In this document: positions 37,466 to 49,481 of the stretch, piece after piece | Layout: each line of letters begins with the position of its first letter | How positions within the stretch are numbered: position 1 is the first letter of the stretch | DNA from: Thysanoteuthis rhombus | Taxonomy: Eukaryota > Mollusca > Cephalopoda > Oegopsida > Thysanoteuthidae | Direction: 5' to 3' | Length of the DNA stretch: 64,000 nucleotides | Assembly (NCBI GenBank): GCA_963457665.1 | Contig: OY735237.1 | Location: 165,001 to 229,000, forward strand | The notes under the pieces: generated by a model | Told to the model about the DNA's origin: nothing | What the model saw: only the letters and a program-made list of their open reading frames with translations | Database searches by the model: none | Made by a program: the position numbers and the translations under genes

Positions 37466-40400
37466 AAAAATTTGTTTTTCTCCTAACTTTATAAAATATC
37501 ACTAAATTTATTTCATTTTTTTAAACTTCTCTCTGTGACTGATGTAGGCCATTTGACATCCAGCAAAACAAAACGCTCTAAATAAATTAGAAAAGAAACT
37601 CAATTCATTTAAATTTTCAAAAAAATGTAAAATTTTCAATTTGTACAAATTGAATCAAAATACTACATATTCTATTATAAAAACCTTTTTGCTCTAACTT
37701 TCCTTCCAGTGACTTTAGTTATATTAATTGGATGAAATATAGAACTGCATTGATCTGATATACAAATGAATGCATTTCTGTTATAAGTATAGAGACACGA
37801 CATAGCAATGTCAAAAGAGGGAAACATCAAACCTTAAGAGAAACAAACTTGTATTTGTTCATAAAATAGAAAGAATTGTGTTAAGGTGTAAATTTTTTTG
37901 TAGAAAGATTTAAAGTCTTTCAAATGATCATAGGAAGATATTTAGGTGCAAAATAATATATATGTAATATACTACAACATTTAGCTTTTTGCTCAAGGTG
38001 TAAATATGTGAAATAAATTTCTAAGTGTGTTTACCACATGAATGAGGGGTGAATTTATGCATGTCTATACAGTTGTATGTCAGAGTAGAAAGAGAATGCT
38101 GTGGTTGTTATGTGATTGGTTTTTTTGATTCCCATTGATCCAGCCAATTTTGTTCAATTATTGCAATTATTATGGTTATTTCTATTTATGCTAGATCATC
38201 TAGTAAATGGAAGAGAATAATTTTATTCTATTTTTTTTATTTCATTTGGCTATTATTTTTGGTAATTTGGATCACTACAATTATTAAAAATACAAACTAG
38301 GTTTATAATATTTCAGAAAAGTTTAGACAAACATTTCATACTGAAGGGATTCATGTATAACTTTGAGAACAGTTATTGAGATACCAGTTTGTTGGACAAT
38401 CGAACTATTTTTTCTTCATCTTTATTGTAGACACAATGTCTCGGCCAATTCATTTCTATTGCCCTCTTCTGGTGTAAAATGTAATATCCATAAGGAGAGA
38501 GAGTCTCTCCTATCTGCCTCTCCCTCTGATGGTTTCAGGCACCCCTTCCCCCATTTTTTGCCTTCTCTTGTGACTGCATTGAAGATGAAAAAAGGAAGAG
38601 TTTAGATTGCCTGGAAAAAAGTTGAAATAAAGAGAATAATATTGATCTGTACCATATATACTTGATGTTCAAATGATGATTATCTAGGCTCCAAGCATAA
38701 AGAGTGTGGAAAACTCTTCATCAGGAAATTTCACTTGTGCACTCAGCAGTTAATTGAGTATACTAAACTGTGTGATTAGACTAAACGTATGAATATCAGG
38801 GATAAGAGTCGTGCCCAGAAGTAAAGTAAAGTTGTAAATTACAAAATAGCCTTCAACTACGGATGATCATTTACTTTTTATATATATTGGTAAAAGATTA
38901 TATTTTCTAATTATTGATATCTGAGAAATGATAAATTACATAGTTTTAAAGTACTATAACTCGACTAAACAAAAAACCTTCCACCTCAGTTGTTTTTGCT
39001 GGGTATATCCACTCATTTTCTTTTTTTTTCTTTTTGATTAGCTTGAACTGACAGACTGCTCTTGAAATAAAATTTGCACTTTCAAGGAGCTTCTTACAAT
39101 TGAATCAATTTTTCATTTATTTATTCACCAAATATTTTGTACCCCAGAAGTCAAGCTAAGGTAAAATGAATTACCTCCCTTATCTGATAGGCATTTTTCC
39201 CAGCACAAAAATAGAATCCATTTGCCTCACCACCAGAGATAAATATGACATCATTTCAATCAAATGGTGACCAACAAATTATAGTATTTAATAATCAAAT
39301 AAACACAATAAAAAGATGATAAAGGTACAGACACAAATACAACATCAGATAGGATAAATCGAAAGAATCATTCCTCACCAAACTCGGCATAGTATGACAA
39401 AAGGCCACAAATGTAGAGCATTCAGTGAAGATTGAATTCACAACAGAAGTAAGGTGGTGTGATAGTAGCTTGCTACCCTTTGTTCCATCACCAGAGTTAT
39501 TTGCTTCCCTCAATTGTTTTTGTTTCAGTCAAAATGGGTTATTCTACAAAATTTGAGTTATTTTCAGTTTTTTTATTTACTCTAATTTTGGATGAAGTAT
39601 TGTAACGCAGTAATTTTATTATTAATTCTGACAAGTTCTCATCTCCTTTCAATGAAAAGCAATTAAAAATCAAGATGAAGGTAAAAACTCTTCAAGATTA
39701 CAAATAAAAAAAAGTTATTTGGTTTAATAACAAAATTCAAAATGGCAACTCAAAGAATTTCATTGATTACCCCAAAAGATACTTTGGAGTGGGTGTCAGA
39801 ATGGAACCAATTCATTCACTCATTTCTGGTTAAAAAAAAAGGGAGCTATGCATACACAAATGACCTCCCTTAAATCATTTTCTTTCTGCTTAAAAAGAAA
39901 CATAAAAATGAATTATGGTTTTTCAGAGAAGAATTATAAAGATATATTTTGATATTTCGTAATATTTTCATTCTTTAAATCAGATGAAAGGTAGGCAAAC
40001 TCCTATGGAATACTTGATATATACCTAATTCCATGTAAATGCAGTAGCAGTGGATTTAATGAAATTGTGAAGATATTGTCTAAATAAATTCATAAAATGA
40101 GTTGGGTCAAATCATGAAATCTAAGCAACATCAAAAAGTGAAAGTATTAAGTTTTGTCCAGATATTTTGGTTGTTCTCTCATCCTGAAATAAAAATCTTC
40201 TTTTGGAGATGCCAGTATTTATCAAATTGAATAGAAGAATAACTTTTATGAAGTTCAAATTCATTTTATGCTAGAATTCAATTTTCAAAAAACATTATAC
40301 TTCGAGAATTTCCATCCTTTATGAGAAAAAAATGAATCTTGAGGAAATTTAGATCCACATATATCGTAAAAATATTATTAATAACAAAAATAGCTTCATA

Positions 40401-41748
40401 AGCAAATTTTATTTGTTAAATATGATAAAATGCCTTTTTGAATCAGAGTATTTATTCATACGTTATTTCATCGGGTAAACACAGGATAAGAATAAAGGTT
40501 AAGGACAATGTGAGTCTTTATGATTTTAAAAATTGAATTGTATCAAGCGTAAAGCTCCAGGCATATTCAGAGTGTTTTTAATCTCTATGGTGTATGTGAG
40601 CATTTGTCTTCTCAAACCAGATTTCTTTGACAAATATTATTTTTTAGAATCTAAGCTTCACAAATCGCTGTGTTGGCTTTTTGATTATTGACTTTATAAT
40701 TTATATAATAACTGAACGGAAGTATATTTTGATTTTTATAAATTTGTATAAAACCTGTGTTTATATTACCTTTGAATGATAAGAAAAATATACATATAAT
40801 AGCCCTATTCAGTCAGTAACACTTAAAAGGAAGTGACGGAGTAGCAATAAAATCAGCGGATATTCATGAGAAAAATTGAAAGTTCATCTACATATGTACT
40901 AGTTGAAATGCAATAGTGAATTTTGTTTTATACAGAATTTTCTTTATTTAGAATTTGCCGTCATTAATATGAATGTATTGATTCATTTGCAAAGTCTTGA
41001 TCATGATATAAACGGTTAAACAGCTACTTAATTATTTTGCTGTCTTTAATTTTCATGCAAAATAACTTTTCTTCAATCAGTTCAGTATATTGTCATTTAT
41101 GGACACTCAGAAAAATGCATAAAAACATCTTATTTTTACTTGATATACAGTAAGTGGTGTATATAACATAGTAAAGAAAGATCATTGTCCATCTCAAATA
41201 AAAACTCAAGAGCCATATCAAATAAGCTGCTTCATCAAAACCAATAAATTTCTAATTTAATCATCTCAATAATTAAGTTGCAATGTTTATACATACATGG
41301 ATTAGTTTCATATGGGTAAATCTCCCTACCCCCTCAGTAAACACCCCAACTTTCTCTTCTCTCCACTCCCTTCTTATCATTAAACTACCTTTCTTTTCTA
41401 CCCTTGTTAAAGTACTCTCTTCCCACCCTCTTATTGAACTAACTTTCAATCCTCCCCTCTCTCCCCATCCTTTTATCAAACTAATTTTCCTTTGTCCACC
41501 GATCCCTTTTCACCCCCTCAGTTAATCATTTTTTCCCCTCTCTTTTCCTACCCTTATATTAAACCATCTAATTCCAGTTTAAAGTAATAAAATTATATTT
41601 TTGATAAAATAAGTAGCATTTGTTTTTCTCAATCTATAGAAAAAACACAATACATTTCCATAAAAATTACTCTGGTTCGCTAAAATGAATCTTAACTCAG
41701 ATTCTTTAATTGTTGAAGACAAATTGCATTGGACACAGGTTCACATAT
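37466..41748. other. Spacer, nothing certain
   Basis: About 4.3 kb of AT-rich sequence. A pyrimidine-rich island at 41320-41580 gives open frames that look like low complexity. The one coding-like item is listed separately at 38688. Confidence 0.4.
38688..38766 (+). pseudogene. Possible single C2H2 finger relic
   Basis: The frame reads KHKECGKLFIRKFHLCTQQL then IEYTK. The ECGK-x-F core, the spacing to a Leu and the end resembling Q-x-I-H-T recall a C2H2 finger and linker, but the first Cys and both His ligands are missing or displaced. Chance similarity is possible. Confidence 0.25.
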
Positions 41749-41828
41749 GACAACTAAAGTTGAGCAATGTTGATCCAGGTCAATACCTGGATGAGTGACC
41801 ATCTAGGAATACAAAGTGCCGTTAGCAG
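41749..41828 (+). pseudogene. 5S rRNA-derived fragment
   Basis: The segment 'aaagttgagcaatgttgatc', 'aatacctggatgagtgacc' and 'taggaatacaaagtgccgt' follows the 3' two-thirds of animal 5S rRNA, including the internal promoter region (GGATGGGTGACC type) and the G-G-A-A-T-A-C loop E side. The 5' third is missing and there are several substitutions. It is either a 5S pseudogene or the head of a 5S-derived (SINE3-type) SINE. The sequence to about 41910 has no match I can name. Confidence 0.75.
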
Positions 41829-41924
41829 CTGGGATCAAGTTGGGACCCTCCCATGGTGATCCCATAAAACCTCTAAAGGAGGAGACCTATCGATACACTA
41901 CAGACCAATCAGTACAATATCATG

Positions 41925-42030
41925 CATATGGTTTCTCTCCAGTATGTGTTCTTGTATCACATCAAATGAAAAACCACAAACTTAACTAGGATATGGTTTC
42001 TCTCCTCTGTGTGTGCGCATATGGATATTC
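41925..42030 (-). pseudogene. Isolated C2H2 finger relic
   Basis: The minus strand reads MRTHRGEKPYPS, a stop, VCGFSFDVIQ and then, after a shift, a second linker-like 'acatactggagagaaaccat'. This is about one and a half fingers with the same linker codons as loci A-C, with the Cys lost and a stop present. It marks a fourth, nearly erased zinc-finger locus or a dispersed piece of one. Confidence 0.7.
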
Positions 42031-42616
42031 ATTTTTGGTACAACATGTCATAAGAATGTCTTCTGAGCAATGTACATAGATAAATGTGAAGCCATTCTTA
42101 TGAAAAGGAATAATGTGGGTCACAAGTAATAAAATAAAATATTTTGTGTTTGTTTAAACATAAACTTTGAAGGACTTATACGGGCTGTATCAAGAGCTGT
42201 GCCTTGTATCCATAACAGGGAGAGGGTTATTTCATTAGTCAAGATGCCAGTCTGTGACTTATTCACTTAGTTGTTGTTGTTGGCCTCCCCGTGCTCTGTT
42301 CATTCTTCCCACCAGTCATCTCTACACTTCTCATTTCTCTAGATACCTACGTTGATGGCAAGCCTCCATCCATTGCAAACACCTTCCAATGAGCAAGGAA
42401 TACAAGTTTGGTAATCAAACTCAGGCCAGGATGTTCCGAAAGAGGCATACTTCTTTCCAGAGATATCTAAAATCCTTTTCAGCGTAGCAGAAAATTTCTA
42501 CATTCCAAGTAGGGGTAGAGGGTTCATGCCTTGATACCATATAGCTGTGCACCGAGTACATATGCCCAATTCAATTAGCAAAACTATTTAAAAAAATTTT
42601 TAAAATGTGTATTGAC
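42031..42616. other. Spacer, nothing recognised
   Basis: No supported feature. A weak B-box-like 'gagtttgattacc' on the minus strand near 42415 is not enough for a SINE call. Confidence 0.4.
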
Positions 42617-42830
42617 TATTTTGGAGTTAATGTCCTTCTCTAATACAAAATGAAGTCAGAGTGACTAACCTGGATGTAAATATAGATGTGCATTTAAGCT
42701 GACATATAGTTGGCTGTTTTGACGAGTCAACAGATTATTGCTGTAGGAGTATTTATGAGTAAGGTAATCCTGAGTGCTAGAGAGAGCATCTAACACTGGT
42801 AGCTGATGGGTAGTTGGTAGTATCTAGTAC
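42617..42830 (+). repeat. Direct repeat, left copy
   Basis: 'agctgacatatagttggctg', 'gagtatttatgagtaagg', 'taatcctgag' and 'agagagca' recur in order at 45457-45640. The two copies, 2.84 kb apart, bracket the decayed coiled-coil gene. This could be a segmental duplication or highly diverged LTR-like ends. Confidence 0.6.
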
Positions 42831-42879
42831 AAAGTTTTACTTTGCACTAGATTTGTGAAGATTGTTACCTGGTGTTAAA

Positions 42880-45140
42880 AATGGCAGTCAAAAACGTGCT
42901 AATGTTATTACTGGGGAATCACAAGGATTGACAATAGGGGATAGCCATATGGGGGTTGATAACAAATATTGATAAAGATAAAGTGGGACTGACAGTATTT
43001 TTACCTACATGGGCATCGCAAAGAAAGTGATTTCAAAGATAGAGCTTAAAGATTTAAATGTAAATGGTGGGTTGTCAAACTTATATGCAACGTTTGACAA
43101 GTTGTGAAAAAAATGATGATGAAAATGCAAAGGAAGTGGCAAGAATGAATGATACTAAGGTAGTTGTTGGAAATTGTTGCTATTAGATCACACCAAGTAG
43201 AAGAAAAAGAAAACCAAAGGAGAAGCTGTGAATATTGGATATGTATAAGAAATAATGAAAGAGAAACAAAAGAGTAAAAATTTTGAAAATTCTGAAGAAT
43301 AGGAATTTCAAACCAACGACACAAAAATTGAGCAATTAACTGTACATTAGAATCAGCTAATTGAAATGAAGAAAGATAAGGAAATCGCTGACCACAAAAA
43401 TAGATGCTGAAAATTAGAAAAAGAATTTAATGATCTTCAAAGAGAATATTCTCCATTGAATAATAAATACTCTACCCTTTGTGAAAAATACCAAGCGAGC
43501 AGAAAGGTTTATGAAGGCAACACAACAGCATCTAGAGGAGAAACCAAACATTTTGCATTTAGAAATAAAAACTCACGTCAGATAAAAGTATGTTGCTTGG
43601 GTACATAGGTGAAGTAAAGAAAGTTTTAATGGATAAAATACATAATAGTCAAAAGCAGTGCATTTCTGAACACTGGGTTGAGTATAGTTAGAAAAAGAAA
43701 TTAAAAACCCATACAAAAACTTTGGAAAGGGAATATTCAGGAGATTCTATAGAAGATAAAAATGAACTGAAACAGGACAATGTTATTCTAAAAGAAGAAA
43801 CGGAAGGATATTGACGATCAACAAGATTCAGTCTTGCAATGGATAGCACGGATTTCAGAAGCTGCAAAATGGGTAAGTCAAGAGCATTTCAAATAAAAAA
43901 TGAGCAAAGTTTTCATAGGAGACAAACTCTTTGAATGGGAATTTGAGCTGAAAAAAAAACTCAATGGAAGAATTAAAGGAAGCCAAAGAATTCAAAAGTT
44001 GGCACAAGATAAAAATAACAAAAGCAGCAAGAAAGGTGTTGGTAAATGTGAAAATGTTGAACAGCATGTGAGATTTAGCTTGTCGAGAATCAACAGAAGT
44101 GGAGATGAGGAAAACAACTCTGACAACATGTCACATTTTCCTGAAAATATACAGAGATAAATAAGTACTAAGTTTGCAAAACCCGTTTAATTCAAAACGT
44201 GACTGTTGCAAATATGCCAATTTTGATCACATGATCTCATAACTGGTAGCATTCTGGTTGCTGTCAGAAACGCCACTGTGTGAGTCATTTGGCATGCAAG
44301 ATGTATTATAAGTCAGCTGTTACAAGTTTCACAAAATTTATTATGTAGCATGTTACTTTTCTGTGGGAAAACACTGTTACAGGTGCAAATCAGCTTGGTC
44401 ATAGAGCTTGTCACTTTGACAGAGATAGAAAATGAAGCTTGCCACAACTGAAAAAACCATGGGAATAATCAGTCAGTTTGCTATTCAACGGAGACTAGAG
44501 ACTTTTACCAGAATAGGAAACCCAGCTATACTGCGAAGGCAAGTTCTTGATTGCAACATTGTGAACTGAAAGAAAATGAAAGGCTGTTGGACTGACTTAT
44601 GAATGGGAATAAATAGTAAATGGGATGAAAGAAAAGGTTGTTTGAAGACAGTAAAGAAGAAAAGTTGTTTCAAAACAGAAAGCAAAAAGGGCCTTCAAAA
44701 TGAGTCTTGGAAAAAATAGGCACAATAAGTCTTGTGGAGGATGATAGAAAAATACTATTGTATAAAGAGTGTTATGTCCTTCCATTTTCAACATTTCTGT
44801 CTGGAGAGTACACATTTGTATTTGGGGAACCAATCGAGTAGCCAGAAGTATGTTTAATGATATCTTTGAGGGTTACCTTTTCCAGTACTGACATTACCAA
44901 GTGTGCATCTCTTTCTAGAGAGAGCATGAAGTATGTATACTCAAAAACAATCAAGGTTGTCAGTATCCATATCAACCATCTTACACAGATGGTGTGGATA
45001 GTTGAGCAGCAGCAAGCAGGCATCTGTCTTTGTCTGGTATCCAATGTTGAGATTTTGTTTCTATCCTTAAAGACAGAGATAATAATTGATTTAGAGAAAT
45101 ACTGTCTGTGTAACAAATATGGATTGCAAGTGCTTTGAAC
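42880..45140 (+). pseudogene. Decayed coiled-coil gene or retrocopy, unidentified
   Basis: Coding traces run in one direction across many shifts. 43330-43620 reads KLEKEFNDLQREYSPLNNKY, then LCEKYQAS and HLEEKPNILHLEIKTHV, a coiled coil. 43855-44160 is an 86-codon frame (FEWEFELKKKLNG; LSRINRSGDEENNS). 44190-44420 is Cys/His-rich (CESFGMQ, SCYKFHKIYYVACYF, GKHCYRCKSA) and may be a ruined zinc domain. 44857-45138 is a 93-codon frame (FSSTDITKCASLS, SIHINHLTQMVWIVEQQQAG) that looks like a beta-propeller segment. This order would suit a cytoskeletal kinase or exchange factor with a C1 domain and propeller, but that is speculation. No introns are evident, so a retrocopy is possible. Confidence 0.4.
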
Positions 45141-45456
45141 AATTTCAATAAATGTCTCTAACAAGTGTTGGAGTTTAAAGGGACAAAAATTCTGTTTTCA
45201 CAAATTAAGTTTATAGAATTGTTTACTAACTTCATTAATATGTTCAAGAGGAATTCACTAAAAATGACTTTGTCTCTTTCATAACTTCAAAAATAATTTG
45301 AAACACTTTTTACTAGTCATGGTTTATTTCTAACCTTTTAGTTTTTTGGGAGGGGGTTGGAAAGATGCAAATTGAGCTCAGTAATTTTTCATGGAAGGGT
45401 AACATTTATTCAGCATTTCAAAATTGGGAAAAGAAGGAGAAAGTGTTAAGTGTTTT

Positions 45457-45640
45457 AAAGTTAATGCCTTTTTTTCATATATAATGATGACAGAGCAATT
45501 GCATACATACATTTATGTCAGCATATAGCTGGCTGTTTTGTTAGCTTGTAGTTCATTGCCCAATGAGGAGTTTATGAATGAGGTAATCCTGAACAGTAGG
45601 GAGAGCAACTGGCATGGGGATTTATCTAGAATAATGTACA
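45457..45640 (+). repeat. Direct repeat, right copy
   Basis: Partner of 42617-42830: 'gtcagcatatagctggctg', 'gagtttatgaatgagg', 'taatcctgaacagtaggg'. It is not followed by any copy of the coiled-coil gene. Confidence 0.6.
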
Positions 45641-45802
45641 TTTTCTTCAATAACAGCTACAACAGTAGCTTCAAATGTAATCAAAAACAAAAAATAAAAT
45701 CAATTAAAACTTTTTTTGTCATTTTTCATCTATTGTTCCAAAACTTAACACATTTTATGAGATCTTGAGATAATTTCAACAATAAAAATACTTTGATTTA
45801 CT

Positions 45803-45812
45803 TTTATTTATT
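45803..45812 (-). terminator. Candidate poly(A) signals for zinc-finger locus B
   Basis: Two overlapping AATAAA hexamers on the minus strand, about 300 bp past the intact frame of locus B, in the place expected for a 3' UTR. Confidence 0.4.
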
Positions 45813-45989
45813 TTTTGATGAATTTCCATTTCCTTTTGCTCTTATGCAAACCTGCTCAACTCTGGAATGAAGAAGTGGTAATGTCTGGTACATTAACTTT
45901 CAACCCATACCACTTCATTTTGAAGATCTGCATAATTGCTAAGAAATAGACTTTTCATGTTGACATATTGTTTACGAATATGCAACAGG

Positions 45990-46116
45990 GGTGAAAATAC
46001 TTAATACACTTAAGAAGAAGAAAGATTCCCCTCAGTGTTTTTCATGTAACTTTCAAGCTTCTCCAGGGTGTGTTTGAATGAGTCTAATCAAATTTGAACT
46101 CTGTGAAAATGCTGAT
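45990..46116 (-). pseudogene. Broken last finger of locus B
   Basis: After the stop, another frame reads [20 protein letters not shown] and then decays. A 1-bp insertion in the codon for the first Cys (TCCTGTCAA type to TCCTCATCAA) shifts the frame and produces SSSSM-stop. Confidence 0.75.
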
Positions 46117-47910
46117 CTACATACTTGATGAGGATTTCTCTTCTGTGTGTGTTCGCATGTGGCTCTTCAAATTTGAATTATTTAAAAATGTAGATCCACA
46201 TACTTCACAAGAGAAAGGCTTTACTCTAGAGTGTGTTTGCATGTGTTTATTCAAATGTGACTTATTTAAAAATGCTGATCCACACACTTGACAGAAGAGT
46301 TTCTCTCCAGTGTGCGTTCGCATGTGGCTCTTCAAATTCGAATTATTTGAAAATGCTGATTTACACACTTTACAAGAGAATGGTTTTTCTCCAGTGTGGG
46401 TTCGCATGTGGCTCTTCAGATTTGAATTACTTGAAAATGCTGATCCACACACTTCACAAGAGAACGGTTTCTCTCCAGTGTGTGTTCGCATGTGATTCTT
46501 CAAAGTTGAATTTTTCGAAAATGTGGATCCACATACTTTACAACAGAAAGGCTTCTCACCAGTGTGTGTTTGAATGTGTCTCTTCAAATTTGAATTACTT
46601 GAAAATGCTGATCCACACACTTGACATGAAAAAGATTTCTCGCCAGTGTGTGTTAGCATGTGTCGCTGCAGAACTGAACTCTGTGAAAATGTGGATCCAC
46701 ATACTTGACAAGAGAAGGGTTTTTCTCCAGTGTGTGTACGCATGTGGCTCTTCAAATTTGAATTACTGGAAAATGCTGATCCACACACTTGACAGAATAT
46801 TTTTTCTCCAGTGTGGGTTCGCATGTGGCTTTTCAAAGTTGAATTACTTGAAAATGCTGATCCACACACTCGACAAGAAAATGGTTTCTCTCCAGTGTGT
46901 GTTCGCATGTGGCTCTTCAGATTTGAATTACTTGAAAATGCTGATCCACACACTTCACAAGAGAACGGTTTCTCACCAGTGTGTGTTCGCATGTGGCTCT
47001 TTAAATTTGAACTATTCAAAAATGCGGAACCACATAGTTCACAAGAGAAAGGCTTTTCGCCAGTGTGTGTTCGCATGTGTCTCTTCAAATGCGAATTATT
47101 TGAGAATGCTGATCCACATACTTGGCAGCAGAAAGGTTTCTCTCCAGTGTGGGTTCGCATATGGCTCTTCAAATTTGAATTATTTGAAAATGCTGATCCA
47201 CACACTTGACAAAACAGTTTTTCTCCAGTATGTTTTCGCATGTGTTCCGTCAAATTTGAACTCTGTGAAAATGCTGATCCACACACTTGACAAGAAAATG
47301 GTTTCTCTCCAGTGTGTGTTCGCATATGGCTTTTCAGATTTGAATTATTTGAAAATTCTGATCCACACACTTGACATGAAAAAGATTTCTTTCCAGTGTG
47401 TTTTCGCATGTGTTCCATCAAATTTGAACTCTGTGAAAATATGGATCCACATAGTTTACGAGAGAAAGGTTTTTCTCTAGTGTGTGTTTGCATGTGTTTC
47501 TTCAAATGTGAATTATTTGAAAATAATGATCCACACACTTGACAAGAGAAAGGTTTTTCTCCGGTGTGCATTTGCATGTGATTCTTCAAAGTTGAATTAT
47601 TTGAAAATTCTGATCCACACACTTGACAAGAAGATTTCTCTCCAGTGTGTGTTCGAATGTGTTTCTGCAAATTTGAACTCTGTGTAAATGCTAATCCACA
47701 AACTTGACAAGAAAAAGGTTTTTCCCCAGTGTGTGTTCGCATGTGTCTATTCAAAGCTGAATTTTTTGAAAATGCTGATCCACATATTTGACAGGAGAAA
47801 GGTTTCTCTCCAGTATGTGTCCGCTGGTGAGTCTTCAGATTTGAATTCATTGAAAACGCCAACCCACACACTTCACAAGAGTGAAGTTTCTTTCCAGTGT
47901 GTGTTTGCAT
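46117..47910 (-). CDS. C2H2 zinc-finger protein, locus B, 21 fingers
   Basis: Predicted 597-residue nuclear DNA-binding protein made almost only of C2H2 fingers, signature [20 protein letters not shown]. 21 fingers can be counted; finger 6 has lost its first Cys (FSRKLC). Fingers 4, 9, 14 and 20 each lack one residue between linker and first Cys (KSSC, KLFC, KIFC, KLFC), a shared deletion that marks copied blocks about five fingers long. Fingers 6-7 and 8-9 are a clear two-finger duplication. 13 fingers have Asn at helix position +3 and eight carry the identical helix end [10 protein letters not shown], so the array is unusually homogeneous. The start Met lies in a finger linker (MQTHTGKK); upstream sequence holds decayed fingers, so the true N-terminus is uncertain. 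No other domain is seen. Inferred splice acceptor 48344 and promoter near 56.9 kb. Confidence 0.85.
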   Translation of the reverse strand: MQTHTGKKLHSCEVCGLAFSMNSNLKTHQRTHTGEKPFSCQICGSAFSKNSALNRHMRTHTGEKPFSCQVCGLAFTQSSNLQKHIRTHTGEKSSCQVCGSEFSNNSTLKNHMQMHTGEKPFSCQVCGSLFSNNSHLKKHMQTHTREKPFSRKLCGSIFSQSSNLMEHMRKHTGKKSFSCQVCGSEFSNNSNLKSHMRTHTGEKPFSCQVCGSAFSQSSNLTEHMRKHTGEKLFCQVCGSAFSNNSNLKSHMRTHTGEKPFCCQVCGSAFSNNSHLKRHMRTHTGEKPFSCELCGSAFLNSSNLKSHMRTHTGEKPFSCEVCGSAFSSNSNLKSHMRTHTGEKPFSCRVCGSAFSSNSTLKSHMRTHTGEKIFCQVCGSAFSSNSNLKSHMRTHTGEKPFSCQVCGSTFSQSSVLQRHMLTHTGEKSFSCQVCGSAFSSNSNLKRHIQTHTGEKPFCCKVCGSTFSKNSTLKNHMRTHTGEKPFSCEVCGSAFSSNSNLKSHMRTHTGEKPFSCKVCKSAFSNNSNLKSHMRTHTGEKLFCQVCGSAFLNKSHLNKHMQTHSRVKPFSCEVCGSTFLNNSNLKSHMRTHTEEKSSSSM

Positions 47911-48361
47911 GTTTTTCTTTCAATCGAGAATTTCCAAACAGTTTGATCCATACATTTTGCTCAAAAATGTTTCCCTTCAATGTGCAGCTGCAAGTATATC
48001 TTCAAATGTGAATTCAATGTAGAAGCTGATCTATAAACCATGTGAAAATAAGGCTCGTCTCATTTACATGTGATTTTTAAAATCTTTAATGTGAAAGTGC
48101 TGTTCTACACAGTTGACATGAGTTGGTTTTCTTTCCAGTGTCTTATGGTATTTTTATTCTTGAAATTGAAGCAAGTGAAAATGATCTGCACACTTCACAA
48201 GAGTAAAATTTCTATCCAGTATTTGAGTATGCAAATAGAACTGCAACTACCAAGAATACGTCTGAATACTTGTTTCTTCATTCTCACCTTCCGAATCTAA
48301 CCCATGATTACACTTTATGGACATCAATTTTTCATTGCAATATCTGCAAGTAAAGAAAAGG
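47911..48361 (-). pseudogene. Decayed 5' part of finger exon B with 3' splice site
   Basis: The minus strand has the acceptor CCTTTTCTTTACTTGCAG (intron end 48344). The exon then starts ATATTGCAATG. About 400 bp with finger traces follow in mixed frames: KFYSCEVC (about 48205), KKTNSCQLCRTALSH (about 48110) and others, interrupted by stops. The pattern is the same as in loci A and C. Confidence 0.6.
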
Positions 48362-48889
48362 TCTTATTAAAGAAAATGCTAGACTTATGCATTATTTACA
48401 GCAATAATATTGTAACAACCCAGTTTCAGTTCCTAGGAAGTTAACATCTCTTACATTTCATGTTCAGTTAATAAATAAAAAGGATTTTCTACTTTTATTG
48501 AAACAAAGAATAATTGAATTGAATATAATTTACAGACTTGCATTTTTACTTTTCTATCAGCCTTCCTGATCAGGAACAAGACATTTCATCACTCATCAAA
48601 AAATAATGGGAACAATTATCAACATTTGAATATTCAATCAACAAATGTAATCGCATCATTTATAATCTTGAAAACAAAGAATGAAAGGTACAAATAACTT
48701 TTCATCTAGTCACATTTCAAAAAGTCAAACAAATTCATGAAAAATGAATTCATTGAGTCAAATTCGAATAAGATTTTGATTTTTTAATGAGAATATAAGT
48801 AAAGAGAAATTTGATATTTGCTGGAAAAAACAAGTAGAACATTGGAAAACTAGAAAAGTACAAAATATAAGTCTGTTGAAAAAAAGAAT
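48362..48889. other. Probable intron of locus B, nothing recognised
   Basis: AT-rich spacer. Confidence 0.4.
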
Positions 48890-49395
48890 ATTATGTTTTT
48901 TTCACAATGAAACTATCTTCAGTGTATGGGAAGATGTATGAGGCAAGTGTTGAGAGACAATTCTTTTAAAAAAATGAGTAGAAAACAATGTGTATTGTTA
49001 CAAACAACCAATTAGAAGAAAGAAAAAAAATCTCGTTTTGCAGCAGATACCTTTGCTTCAAATTCTTAGAGTGGACGAGGAGAATTCTTTTGTTTGAACA
49101 ATAAAAACGAAAGTAAAATACCCTTTTTTCTTCTTTGCAGCTTTAACTCATTACATAACAGTAAATAGAGAGATGTAAAATAAAATTTATCAATTTGAGG
49201 GGGTAAAAGATCCAAGAGATATATGTATTGAGGAGAGTTTTTTTTTTTTAAAAGCAAAGTAGGAAACAGCTGTTGCACTGTTACATGTGATCAATTGGAC
49301 GAAAGGAAAAAAAAATCCCATTCCATAGCAGATAGCTTTGCTTCAAGTTTTGGAGTAGAAGGGGGAAGAATTCTTTTGTTTGAATATTAAACGAG
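48890..49395. repeat. Tandem duplication, period about 287 bp
   Basis: 'agcagatacctttgcttcaa' and 'gaattcttttgtttgaac' near 49041-49100 recur as 'agcagatagctttgcttcaa' and 'gaattcttttgtttgaat' near 49327-49386. Preceding sequence ('caattagaagaaag' versus 'caattggacgaaagg') also aligns. Confidence 0.75.
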
Positions 49396-49481
49396 TCTGA
49401 CACTCAAACTGAGCAAGTTCACCATTTTGCTATGCCTGAGATTTTTTCATAAATTGAATAAATAATTATGAGACATATATA

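Noticed and set aside
41283-41525. 80-codon frames in the pyrimidine-rich island
   Set aside because: Low-complexity CT-rich DNA gives open frames on both strands; no domain or conservation is visible.
46233-47480. A 415-codon plus-strand open frame
   Set aside because: It is the antisense of the locus B finger array. The repeated codons of the fingers leave the opposite strand open and the product is a repeat of antisense linker and helix codons with no known fold.
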